From positions 62,001 through 126,000 of the forward strand of contig JASBSU010000041.1 of the NCBI GenBank assembly GCA_030148725.1: a DNA stretch of 64,000 nucleotides. The letters are read 5' to 3'. The stretch comes from Hyphomicrobium sp. GTDB taxonomy: Bacteria; Pseudomonadota; Alphaproteobacteria; Rhizobiales; Hyphomicrobiaceae. Position numbers and translations under genes: made by a program. Numbering within the stretch: position 1 is the first letter of the stretch; every line of letters begins with the position of its first letter. Positions 9,065 to 16,856 of the stretch are shown one piece after another. The notes beneath the pieces were generated by a model, which had not been told where the DNA came from, made no database searches, and worked only from the letters and a program-made list of their open reading frames with translations.

Positions 9065-10842
9065 CGATGTCGCTCGATATCGGTGCGCTGACGCGTGCCT
9101 ATGCAGACGGTGCGCTGAAGCCCGAGGACGTCATCGCCGAGGTCTACGCGCGTATTCGGGCGCGGGGTGAGCGTCCGGTCTGGATCACGCTGGTCAGTGA
9201 GGACGCTGCACGCGCCAAGGCCCGCAATGCGCCGACGGGGCCGCTGCATGGCATCCCATTCGCGGTGAAGGACAACATCGATGTCGCCGGATTGCCGACG
9301 ACGTGCGCGTGCCCGGCGTTCGCCTATACGCCAGAGAGATCCGCGACAGTCGTCGAACTTCTGGAAGCGGCCGGCGCCATCCTGATCGGCAAGACGAACA
9401 TGGACCAGTTCGCCACTGGGCTGGTCGGCACGCGTTCGCCCTATGGCATCCCGTCCAGCGTGTTCAGCGATGAACATATTTCCGGGGGATCGAGCTCGGG
9501 CTCGGCGGTTGCGGTTGCGGCCGGGCTGGTCTCGTTCGCGCTCGGAACCGATACGGCCGGTTCAGGGCGCGTCCCGGCCGGGTTCAACAACATCGTGGGA
9601 CTGAAGCCGAGCAAGGGGCTCATCAGCACGCGGGGTGTCGTTCCGGCGTGTCGCACCCAGGACGTGGCTTCTGTTTTTGCATCGACGGTGGGCGATGCGC
9701 ATACGGTTCTTGGCGTGGCGGCCAAATTCGATGCTGCCGATGCCTATTCGCGGCGCGCTCCGGATTTGATCGCGCCAAAGCAGTTGCCGGTTGGCTTTCG
9801 CTTCGGTGTTCCAAAGGACGGCCCCGACTTTCTGGGTGATGACGCTGCGGCTGCGCTGTTTGCGGAGGCGGACGCGCGGCTGCAGTCGCTCGGAGGCCAA
9901 CGTGTCGAGATCGACTTTGCGCCGTTTCGCGAGGCGGCGCGGCTGCTGTACGAGGGTCCGTGGGTCGCCGAGCGTCTGGCTGCAATCGAGGACTTCGCGC
10001 GCACGCACCCGGAGGGCATGGATGCGACCGTGCGCGGCATCATCTGCGGCGCAGACAAGATCGACGCGGTCTCGGCGTTCAAGGCGTTCTATCGGCTGGC
10101 GGAGCTGACGCGGGCGGCCGAAGCATCGTGGGAGCAGATGGACGTTCTCCTGCTGCCTACGTCGGGCACGATATACACGATCGCTGATGTTTTGGCCGAT
10201 CCGGTGAGGCTCAACTCCAACCTTGGCCAAACGACGAACTTCGTCAACCTGATGGACCTTTCGGCGCTCGCCGTGCCGGCGGGTTTCCGTGCCAATGGGC
10301 TGCCGTTCGGGGTGACGCTGATCGCTCGTGCGTTCGAGGACGGCAAGCTCGCCTGCATCGGAGACGCGCTGCATCGGGCGCTGCCCGACGCTTCCATGGG
10401 CGGCACAGGGTTGGCGTTGCCCGAGGCTGGCGTGTCCGCTCAAAAGACCGCAGACGCATACCGCGTCGCCGTCGTTGGTGCGCACCTCACCGGGCAGCCG
10501 CTGAATGGACAGCTCGTGGACCGCAAAGCGCGGTTCGTCGACACTGCTCGGACAGCACCGGGCTACAGTTTTTATGCGTTGCCGGGCACTGTGCCGCCGA
10601 AGCCGGGTCTGGTATTCGATGGTGTCGGGCGCGGGGGAATCGAGGTCGAGATATGGGAGATGGACGCGGCGGGCTTCGGCTCGTTCGTCGGGCTGATACC
10701 GGCGCCGCTCGGCATCGGTACGGTGACGCTCGAGGATGGCAGCTCGGTCAAGTGCTTCCTCTGCGAGGCGCACGCCACGCAAGGGGCTGAGGACATCACG
10801 GCGTTCGGTGGCTGGCGGGCGTGGCTCGCCAGCAAGACGTAG
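9061..10842 (+). CDS. atzF: Allophanate hydrolase (two-domain)
   Basis: 593 residues. The amidase-signature domain (1-~440) shows the Ser-cisSer-Lys triad: Lys70 in FAVKDN, the SGGSSSG loop at 141-147 with the cis-Ser, and Ser168 in GTDTAGSG. The C-terminal ~150 residues match the second allophanate hydrolase domain (VAVVGAHLTGQPLN). The two domains together convert allophanate to two ammonia and two bicarbonate/CO2. The start is ATG 9061, overlapping the carboxylase stop by four bases, which is typical of coupled expression. It is the last gene of the operon; the next gene is on the opposite strand. The two-domain length matches AtzF-type enzymes rather than the short amidase-only type. Confidence 0.93.
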   Translation: MTMSLDIGALTRAYADGALKPEDVIAEVYARIRARGERPVWITLVSEDAARAKARNAPTGPLHGIPFAVKDNIDVAGLPTTCACPAFAYTPERSATVVELLEAAGAILIGKTNMDQFATGLVGTRSPYGIPSSVFSDEHISGGSSSGSAVAVAAGLVSFALGTDTAGSGRVPAGFNNIVGLKPSKGLISTRGVVPACRTQDVASVFASTVGDAHTVLGVAAKFDAADAYSRRAPDLIAPKQLPVGFRFGVPKDGPDFLGDDAAAALFAEADARLQSLGGQRVEIDFAPFREAARLLYEGPWVAERLAAIEDFARTHPEGMDATVRGIICGADKIDAVSAFKAFYRLAELTRAAEASWEQMDVLLLPTSGTIYTIADVLADPVRLNSNLGQTTNFVNLMDLSALAVPAGFRANGLPFGVTLIARAFEDGKLACIGDALHRALPDASMGGTGLALPEAGVSAQKTADAYRVAVVGAHLTGQPLNGQLVDRKARFVDTARTAPGYSFYALPGTVPPKPGLVFDGVGRGGIEVEIWEMDAAGFGSFVGLIPAPLGIGTVTLEDGSSVKCFLCEAHATQGAEDITAFGGWRAWLASKT

Positions 10843-10890
10843 GCGAGCGGGTCCGAACTTCGTTGCGGTCTCGAATGTCTTGCTTCGAGG

Positions 10891-11253
10891 CTACGGCAGG
10901 TCGGCCATGCTGCGGCGACGCGCCTTCGATTCAATCGGCGCAGGGCGCAGACGGTCTGAGGATTCCTGCGCTTGCTCTTCGGTTTCGACCTCCTCCAGCG
11001 GCATGGTCATGATGCCGATGCCCATCGCGACGCTGGAAAACGTGATGATGTTGAAGCTGTAGAGCAGCAGCAGGGGAATGAAGGGGTTCTGCGCTTCGAC
11101 GATCAGCTTCTTGAGGCCGGCGAGGTTGCCCAGCAGCATCAGCGAGACGAGCGCGACACCGATGGCCGCGCCGAGCGCCAGATGCAGCCCAAGAAAGCGC
11201 AGGAGCGGCGGGAGCGCCTGCTGACCGTCCCGGGATGTTTCGTGCTCGCTCAT
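10891..11253 (-). CDS. Small membrane protein, two helices
   Basis: 120 residues, function not recognised. Two predicted membrane helices (about residues 17-42, LALGAAIGVALVSLMLLG, and 58-82, PLLLLYSFNIITFSSVAMGIGIM) are followed by an acidic then basic cytoplasmic tail. The start is taken at ATG 11253 with AAGAGGG upstream; an in-frame TTG at 11283 would add ten residues. It converges on the allophanate hydrolase gene and stands alone. No pathway link is visible. Confidence 0.7.
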   Translation of the reverse strand: MSEHETSRDGQQALPPLLRFLGLHLALGAAIGVALVSLMLLGNLAGLKKLIVEAQNPFIPLLLLYSFNIITFSSVAMGIGIMTMPLEEVETEEQAQESSDRLRPAPIESKARRRSMADLP

Positions 11254-11422
11254 GGCTTGCACGCCCTCTTGTTTCGCCCGCAAGGGACTGTTTTACCGTG
11301 CTATTGGCGATGCTAGTACAAATTGTCGCAGGGCGCCAGCGCGTTGACGGCTGTTGTGCACGCGACTTTCGCATGAGGACGGGCGCACGAGGTCGGGCGG
11401 CCGGAATCCGCCAAGGACGGGG

Positions 11423-12112
11423 CTATTCAGCGGCCGCCGAGCTGCCAGCGGTCGGGCCGATGCAGTCGGCTTTCCAGTCCGCGATGCCGGCGACTGTCGC
11501 CTCGTAGACGGCGGCGCCAACGACTTCTCCGATCGCCGTATGCTTGCCGGCGTACGTTTCGGCGTTGCCGCCCACTGGGGCTGCGACCGCGATGCAGTCA
11601 GTGCCGGTTCCGGTGATCGTCAAGCCGCCGCGCTGCACGCCCGCTTCGAGCACGGCGGTCGTGCGCGCTTCGGTGGCGATGGAGAGGGCCTCGATCAATC
11701 CGGCCTCGGAGAGCGGGCAGGACAGGTGTACGAGCGTGTTTATCGTGCCCGCAAAGGGCGGAGGCTGGTGCAGCCGTTTGCCGACGCGCTCGCTGTTGGA
11801 TAGCCCGACCGTCGTGAGGCACCGCGCCTCCTTATCCTCACTGCGCGCCATCGCGAATTGATAGCGGCGGATATCGCGCGAGGTGACGAGCACGACGGCA
11901 TCATCCAGATCGGCTTCGCGGATGCGGGAGCGGATCACCTCGAAGGCATCGAGCTCCGGCGGCAGATCCTTGTTGCGCACCTCAAGCCAAGCGATGCGCT
12001 GGGCCACCTGTAGCCCCGGGCGCAGCATGGACCAGCTCAGGACGCGCTGCGGCTCTGCAAAGCGGACTTCAATGAACGGGGGCTTGAGCGAAATCGAGAA
12101 CGGCTCTTGCAT
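11423..12112 (-). CDS. cbiZ: Adenosylcobinamide amidohydrolase CbiZ
   Basis: 229 residues, the usual CbiZ length. Recognised by the LSWSMLRPGLQ region, the VVLVTSRDI segment, the TVGLSNSERVG stretch and the glycine-rich GTGTDCIAVAAP plus YAGKHTAIGEVVG block near the C-terminus. CbiZ cleaves the aminopropanol arm of adenosylcobinamide to give adenosylcobyric acid, letting the cell reuse scavenged cobinamides. It lies 181 bp downstream of cbiB on the same strand, and CbiB rebuilds the arm from adenosylcobyric acid, so the two act in sequence in corrinoid salvage. Cytosolic. No B12 riboswitch is visible nearby. Confidence 0.82.
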   Translation of the reverse strand: MQEPFSISLKPPFIEVRFAEPQRVLSWSMLRPGLQVAQRIAWLEVRNKDLPPELDAFEVIRSRIREADLDDAVVLVTSRDIRRYQFAMARSEDKEARCLTTVGLSNSERVGKRLHQPPPFAGTINTLVHLSCPLSEAGLIEALSIATEARTTAVLEAGVQRGGLTITGTGTDCIAVAAPVGGNAETYAGKHTAIGEVVGAAVYEATVAGIADWKADCIGPTAGSSAAAE

Positions 12113-12293
12113 TTGGTCCGCGTGGTCAGAGTTGGGTGCCGGCGCCCTGATGATGCATCGCTATGGCGTCGTCGCCAAATCTGCAACCGTCAAAACGAGC
12201 GCGTGCGCCTTGGAGCGGGCTGGATGAGGCCGCATTATCTCATTGACTTGGCTGCAGTTTGCAGCGGGCCCCCGGCGCGGCTCGCATGGGTGA

Positions 12294-13271
12294 TCAGAAA
12301 AACAGAAGGGCGAGAAGCGTCAGGGCCAGGACGGCAGAACCCTCAATGATGCAGGCGCGCTGGTAAAGGCGCAGGGCGCGGCGAATGTCGGCAGCGTTGA
12401 GGTCGCTTCTGCCGGAACCCATGTAGGCATCATCGACGAGTGTGCCGCCGTACCTGCGTGGACCGGCGAGGCGCAGGTCGAGTGCGCCCGCCATTGCGGC
12501 TTCCGGCCATCCGGCGTTGGGCGAGCGGTGTCGGCGCGCATCGCTCACGACGGTGCTCAAAGCGCTTTTCGCGTCAGCGTCGGGCACCGTTGCTGCTGCG
12601 GCGATGATGGTGAGGGCGGCGAGGCGCGACGCGGGCAGGTTGACGAGGTCATCGAGGCGTGCGGCCGCCCAGCCGAAGGCGCGATAACGCTCGCTCTTGT
12701 GGCCGATCATGCTGTCAGAGGTGTTGATGGCCTTGTAGAGCGCGGCGCCGGGCAGACCGCCGACGAGCAGCCAAAAGAGCGGGGCGACGACGCCGTCCGA
12801 GTAGTTTTCGGCGAGGCTCTCGATCGCTGCGCGGCTGACTGCCGCCTCGTCCAGAACAGCGGTGTCGCGTCCGACGATCATGCCGACGGCGCGACGACCG
12901 GCTTCGATGCCGCCATCCTCAAGTCCCGCGGCGACGGCGGTGACGTGTTCATAGAGGCTGCGTTGCGCGATGAGCGTGCCAGCGACAGCACCGGTTACCA
13001 CGATCGCGAGGACGGGCGGCAACACGAGGTCCAGAGCAGCCTCGAAGGCGATGCAGGCGCCGGCCGTTGCCGCAAGCAAGACGAGGAGGCAGACGAGGCC
13101 GTTGGCCCGTCGGCGTGCAAACGAAAAATGCGGCCGGTTCCAGCGCTCTTCCAGCCAAGCGATCAGGCGGCCGATCCAGCTGACCGGATGCCCGATACGC
13201 GCAAACAGCCATTGCGGATAACCGAATGCGGCGTCGACGCAGAGGGCGATCAGTGACGTCAGGGCATGCAT
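12294..13271 (-). CDS. cbiB: Adenosylcobinamide-phosphate synthase CbiB/CobD
   Basis: 325 residues, integral membrane. Family signatures: HPVSWIGRLI near the N-terminus, VGRDTAVLDEAAVSRAAIESLAENYSD at about 140-165 (only part of a longer conserved block), YKAINTSDSMIGHKSERY, and PNAGWPEAAMAGALDLRLAGPRRYGG toward the C-terminus. It joins adenosylcobyric acid to aminopropanol phosphate in cobalamin synthesis. Together with cbiZ it would complete remodelling of imported cobinamide. No other cob/cbi genes are in the window, so de novo synthesis cannot be judged here. ATG 13271 is followed by a second ATG two codons later, so the exact start is uncertain by two residues. Confidence 0.9.
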   Translation of the reverse strand: MHALTSLIALCVDAAFGYPQWLFARIGHPVSWIGRLIAWLEERWNRPHFSFARRRANGLVCLLVLLAATAGACIAFEAALDLVLPPVLAIVVTGAVAGTLIAQRSLYEHVTAVAAGLEDGGIEAGRRAVGMIVGRDTAVLDEAAVSRAAIESLAENYSDGVVAPLFWLLVGGLPGAALYKAINTSDSMIGHKSERYRAFGWAAARLDDLVNLPASRLAALTIIAAAATVPDADAKSALSTVVSDARRHRSPNAGWPEAAMAGALDLRLAGPRRYGGTLVDDAYMGSGRSDLNAADIRRALRLYQRACIIEGSAVLALTLLALLFF

Positions 13272-13406
13272 TCGCGGCTGATCCGGGCGAGTGGGAGCCG
13301 CGTGCTAGCATGACCGGCGCCGGTGTTGAATAGGCGGCACGGGTGATCCGTCCCTGCAACCACGCGTGGCCGCGGGCTTGCGGGCGTTCGCGCGTCGAAG
13401 CTTTCT

Positions 13407-13667
13407 CTACAACGAGCGGGGGCTGGTCAGCTTTGTCCCGAGTTGTGCGCCGACGTACCCGCCTGCACAGGCTCCGGCGATGAGGATACCGAGCGAGAGC
13501 GCCGATTCTTCGAGGCCAATCCAATTGGTCAGGAAGTACGCGGCGATCGACCCTCCGAGACCGCCGAGCGCGCCGGTCAGGATCGCGACGATGCCGCCGG
13601 TCGCAAACCCTATGATCAGTCCGACGATGATGCCGGGGTAGAGCGAGGGCCAGAAGTGGTCATTCAT
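13407..13667 (-). CDS. Small glycine-rich membrane protein
   Basis: 86 residues with three likely membrane helices (IIVGLIIGFATGGIVAIL, GGSIAAYFLTNWIGL and LGILIAGACAGGYVGAQL) carrying repeated small-residue (Gly/Ala) packing motifs. No enzyme motif. The ATG at 13667 is chosen because the upstream frame is arginine-rich and does not look coding; AGGGGAC lies upstream. It sits between cbiB and hemN on the same strand, 16 bp after the hemN stop, so it may be the distal gene of the hemN transcript. Function unknown. Confidence 0.6.
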   Translation of the reverse strand: MNDHFWPSLYPGIIVGLIIGFATGGIVAILTGALGGLGGSIAAYFLTNWIGLEESALSLGILIAGACAGGYVGAQLGTKLTSPRSL

Positions 13668-13683
13668 GTGCGTCCCCTTCGGA

Positions 13684-15021
13684 TCAGATGCCGGGCGCGT
13701 GGCGCGCGGCCTTGGTATCGAGGTAGGAATCAAAGCACGCGGCAATCGTACGCACGAACGGGCGGCCACGGTCGGTGACGCGGAAAGCATCGCCGTCGCT
13801 TTCGATGAGCCGGTCCTGGTCCGCGTCAAGGAGTGCGTGAGCCTCGCGGAGAAGCTCTTCCGACCGGTCGCCGAAGCGCTGGCGCAGCTCGCGTGCCGGA
13901 AAGGTCATGTCGCACATGAGGCGTTCGATGACGAAGCCGCGCATGCGGTCGTTGTCGGTCAAGGCGATGCCACGCGAGGTGGCGAGACCCTCTTCGGCGA
14001 TGCGGCGTGCGTATTCCGCAGCCGCAGGGTGGTTCTGGACGTAGCCTTGCGGGAGGCGTCCGATTGCTGATGCTCCAAAGCCGATCAGGGCGTCGGCCGT
14101 GTCCGTGGTGTAGCCTTGGAAGTTGCGCGCGAGCTGTCCCTTGGCGAGCGGATCGTCGGGCAGCGCGAAATGATCGAGGCCGATGCGTTCGTAGCCGGCG
14201 CGCATCAGAAGGCGAGAGAGACGGTTCGCCTGGGCGAAGCGCTCGATGGAGTCCGGCAGCGTGGCCGTCGCGATAAGGCGCTGGTGCTTGAGGCGTTCGG
14301 GCAGATGCGCGTATCCGAAGGCGGCAATGCGCGTCGGACGGAGCTGCAGGACTTTTTCCACGGTGTCTTGCAGGCTGGCCCGCGTCTGGTGGGGCAGTCC
14401 ATAGACGAGGTCGATGTTGATCGCCTCGATGCCGTGGCTGCGAAAACCGAGAACGGCGCGCTCTGTAACCTCGAAGGACTGCCGACGGTTGATGGCGGCC
14501 TGTACGGTCTCGTCGAAGTCCTGCACACCGATCGATATGCGTGTGACGCCGGCCCGCGCGAAGGCGGATGTGCGCGCGTCGTCGAGATGGCGGGGGTCGA
14601 TTTCGACTGCGAATTCGGCCCCTTCGCGAATGCGGAAGAGGCGGCGATGCAGGTCTGCGAGTTCGACGACATCGTCGGGCGCGAGGACGTTCGGCGATCC
14701 GCCGCCCCAGTGGATATGCAGGACCTCGTGCTCCGCCGGGACGTCAGACGCGATTTTGGCGATTTCGGTGCGGAGCGACGTCAGATACTCGGCGATCGGT
14801 TCGTAGCGGCGCACGGCCTTAGTGCAGCAGCCGCAATACCAGCACAGCTCGTCGCAGAACGGGATGTGGGTATAAAGCGAGAGGCGCGTTCCCGGTCGAA
14901 GTTCCGCGAGCCAGCCCCGATAAGTCCGCGCGTCGATATCGTCTGAGAAATGCGGTGCGGTTGGATAGCTTGTGTAGCGCGGCACGGGCGCCGAGTAGCG
15001 CTTCACGAGTTCAGGGTTCAT
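13684..15021 (-). CDS. hemN: Oxygen-independent coproporphyrinogen III oxidase
   Basis: 445 residues, a radical-SAM enzyme that decarboxylates coproporphyrinogen III without oxygen. The cluster motif CDELCWYC (CxxxCxxC) is near residue 55, preceded by the YTHIPF segment and followed by a fourth Cys, as in true HemN. The glycine-rich HWGGGSPN and the C-terminal HemN domain are also present. A FixK/FNR-type box lies 61-74 bp upstream of the start, which fits induction at low oxygen and supply of heme to the nearby cbb3 oxidase. The next genes on both sides belong to the same low-oxygen module. Confusion with HemW is unlikely given the N-terminal extension and the fourth Cys. Confidence 0.93.
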   Translation of the reverse strand: MNPELVKRYSAPVPRYTSYPTAPHFSDDIDARTYRGWLAELRPGTRLSLYTHIPFCDELCWYCGCCTKAVRRYEPIAEYLTSLRTEIAKIASDVPAEHEVLHIHWGGGSPNVLAPDDVVELADLHRRLFRIREGAEFAVEIDPRHLDDARTSAFARAGVTRISIGVQDFDETVQAAINRRQSFEVTERAVLGFRSHGIEAINIDLVYGLPHQTRASLQDTVEKVLQLRPTRIAAFGYAHLPERLKHQRLIATATLPDSIERFAQANRLSRLLMRAGYERIGLDHFALPDDPLAKGQLARNFQGYTTDTADALIGFGASAIGRLPQGYVQNHPAAAEYARRIAEEGLATSRGIALTDNDRMRGFVIERLMCDMTFPARELRQRFGDRSEELLREAHALLDADQDRLIESDGDAFRVTDRGRPFVRTIAACFDSYLDTKAARHAPGI

Positions 15022-15081
15022 GTGCGTGACCGATCAAGATTTCTCTCGCAGCGAAGCTAGAGCGGTCGTGCCGGGCGCCGC

Positions 15082-15095
15082 TTGACGCTGATCAA
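15082..15095. promoter_or_regulatory. FNR/FixK-type box upstream of hemN
   Basis: TTGACGCTGATCAA fits TTGA-N6-TCAA, with only one half-site base off the TTGAT-N4-ATCAA ideal. It ends 61 bp before the hemN start codon, a spacing compatible with a class II activator position near -41. The gene for a FixK/FNR-type regulator lies 0.8 kb away. The site was seen directly; regulation is inferred. Confidence 0.75.
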
Positions 15096-15144
15096 TTGCG
15101 CTGGACGAACGCTAACGGGACGCAGCTGCGGCAATCGCAGCGCA

Positions 15145-15699
15145 TCAATGCAGGCGCTTGCCGCCAAGCTTCGGAAACGGCCGATCGCCTTTGGGCAGAA
15201 GGTTGAGCGGAAAGCGCGGGTGTGGCCGCGTCTGAGACCACTTTTCACAGAGCGTGCGCTCTGCCGCCGTGAAGGCGTCGGGTAGACGGCTGTTGATCCC
15301 AGAATCGCATTCGAGGTGGGAAAGGCGACAGGCGAGCGTATCGCGGACCAGTGCTTCGATGCCTTCGTCGACGGCGCGATCCGGTTTCAACAGCGCTTCA
15401 AGGCGGCGGCTTATCTCGGCGTGCAGCTCGGCCAAGCGCTTGTGCTCGCCGTCAAGGCGTTCGAGATCGGGCGCAAGGTCAGGTCCGTGGCGTGCGATCA
15501 GGATCGGAAACACAACCTCGCCCTGGAAGCTCACATGCTCGCTCCAGCTGGCTTCGAGGGTGCGGGTGAGGATGCGCACCATCCGCAGGTCGCCGCCCGA
15601 GGTTAACCCGTCGGCGACGGCAAGAAGAGCGGCGCTTATTTCCCGCTGAAGTTGGGCGTCAGCTTCGACCTGGGCGCGAATGTCGGTGCAATCCTGCAT
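15145..15699 (-). CDS. Hemerythrin-like (HHE) protein
   Basis: 184 residues, all-helical, with a hemerythrin-type layout: HVSFQGEVVFPIL near residue 55, EHKRLAELHAEI near residue 85 and SHLECDSGI near residue 127. Some usual ligand positions are changed; the residue four after the first motif's His is Gln rather than Glu, so a full diiron site is uncertain. Proteins of this type bind O2/NO or repair iron centres in denitrifiers and microaerobes. It is encoded between hemN and the FixK-type regulator gene (divergent from the latter), consistent with a low-oxygen or NO role. The tail after residue ~150 is Pro/Lys rich. Assignment to the HHE superfamily is moderately sure, function is not. Confidence 0.65.
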   Translation of the reverse strand: MQDCTDIRAQVEADAQLQREISAALLAVADGLTSGGDLRMVRILTRTLEASWSEHVSFQGEVVFPILIARHGPDLAPDLERLDGEHKRLAELHAEISRRLEALLKPDRAVDEGIEALVRDTLACRLSHLECDSGINSRLPDAFTAAERTLCEKWSQTRPHPRFPLNLLPKGDRPFPKLGGKRLH

Positions 15700-15883
15700 C
15701 GGTCGAAGGTAGGGCAGCGCCCTGGGGGCGCTTTGATAAAAGTCATCGGGGTTTTGATTGGGTTCGCGGGGAGGCGCGTTTGTTACACTCTCTTACAATC
15801 CGTCACGCGGCCGGCATACCGGTGCGGCAGGGCTGCCGTTTAATCCGCTTAACGATCACCAACGATCAAAGACGGAGAAGGCG

Positions 15884-16564
15884 ATGCTAGCGGTGCAGTC
15901 CGATCAGAGCGTCCATGCCTCACGCCCCTCGTTGGCGCCGACTGGCGTTTCCCTCGATGAGCGGATGGCTCATGCAGCGGTACGCCGGCTGGTGGCCAAG
16001 GAGCACGTGTTTTGCGAAGGTGACGACCGGGAGCATGTTTTCCGTGTCGAGGACGGGGTCATCGCCGTCTACAAGACGCTGCCGGATGGGCGTCGCCAGA
16101 TCATCGATTTTGCTTATCCGGGAGACCTGATCGGACTTGGGGTGCTCAGCGAGCATGTGCTGAGCGCGCAGGCGACAGTATCTTCGCGGGTACGCTGCCT
16201 TTCCGCCGCGGCGCTTGAGCGTATGGCAGAGACCGACGCGAGCTTGGCGCTGAAGCTTTACAAGTCGGTTTGCCAGGAACTGGCTGCGACGCGCAGCCTG
16301 CTCGTGACGGTCGGTCAGCGCAGTGCGATCGAGCGCGTTGCCGCTTTCCTCGTGGCGCTGCAGCGCCGGACGGCCGGAGAGTCCTCAACGATCAATCTGG
16401 CGATGCGCCGTAGCGACATTGCCGATCTTCTCGGGCTCACCATCGAGACGGTGAGCCGCACGCTGACCAAGCTGCGCACGATGGCGGTCATCGACATCGA
16501 GCAGGGCGGCACGCGCGTGCATCTCAAGGACATGGCGCGGCTCATCGATCTCGCCAACGAGTAA
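15884..16564 (+). CDS. FixK/FNR-type Crp-family transcription regulator
   Basis: 226 residues: cyclic-nucleotide-binding-like beta-roll (about 25-120), long dimer helix, and winged HTH (SDIADLLGLTIETVSRTLTKL). The recognition helix carries the E-x-x-S-R pattern of FNR that reads TTGAT half-sites. No N-terminal cysteine cluster is present, so it resembles FixK rather than oxygen-sensing FNR/FnrN; its activity would be controlled upstream or by another signal. ATG 15884 is chosen because GGAGAAG lies just upstream and the longer in-frame extension starting at 15758 has no family similarity. It probably acts on the boxes before hemN and ccoN, which flank it. Confidence 0.85.
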   Translation: MLAVQSDQSVHASRPSLAPTGVSLDERMAHAAVRRLVAKEHVFCEGDDREHVFRVEDGVIAVYKTLPDGRRQIIDFAYPGDLIGLGVLSEHVLSAQATVSSRVRCLSAAALERMAETDASLALKLYKSVCQELAATRSLLVTVGQRSAIERVAAFLVALQRRTAGESSTINLAMRRSDIADLLGLTIETVSRTLTKLRTMAVIDIEQGGTRVHLKDMARLIDLANE

Positions 16565-16611
16565 TCAACCGACACATATCCGGTCCTTTGCATCCCTGGG
16601 CCGGATTGTCT

Positions 16612-16648
16612 GGCGTCACCGTCTCACCCGGTGGCGCCTCTTTTTTTG
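16612..16648 (+). terminator. Rho-independent terminator after the FixK-type gene
   Basis: GGCGTCACCG pairs with CGGTGGCGCC across a seven-base loop and is followed by TCTTTTTTT. It lies 48 bp after the regulator's stop, separating it from the cco operon. Confidence 0.85.
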
Positions 16649-16701
16649 CCTCGCGCATCCGATGTGCCGCGAGGCACTGCGCAGCGTTGACGCAGCGAAC
16701 T

Positions 16702-16715
16702 TTGACGAACGTCAA
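16702..16715. promoter_or_regulatory. FNR/FixK-type box upstream of ccoN
   Basis: TTGACGAACGTCAA is a perfect TTGA-N6-TCAA palindrome, 141 bp before the ccoN start, in the 292-bp gap after the regulator's terminator. With an activator site near -41, the transcript would have a leader of roughly 100 bases. The rest of the gap shows no gene. Confidence 0.78.
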
Positions 16716-16856
16716 GCTCGGGAAAATGCGCCAGCGTCAGCGAAACGAAAGCACGAAAAATTCGCGGCACTTTCGTCGCATGCTTGATCGCCGTCAATGG
16801 GCCCGGGGCGTTGTGGCTCCTATCGTTTACCGTCCGGGAGACACGAGGGTTTTATA

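Noticed and set aside
13272-13400. Possible cobalamin riboswitch upstream of cbiB
   Set aside because: The minus strand has a CCCGCAAGCC stretch, but the B12-box core (AGCCAGGAGACC-type) and the GCCACTG element are absent.
15733-15746. FNR half-site TTGAT upstream of the FixK-type gene
   Set aside because: The second half reads GTCAT; only one half-site is good, so autoregulation is not supported.
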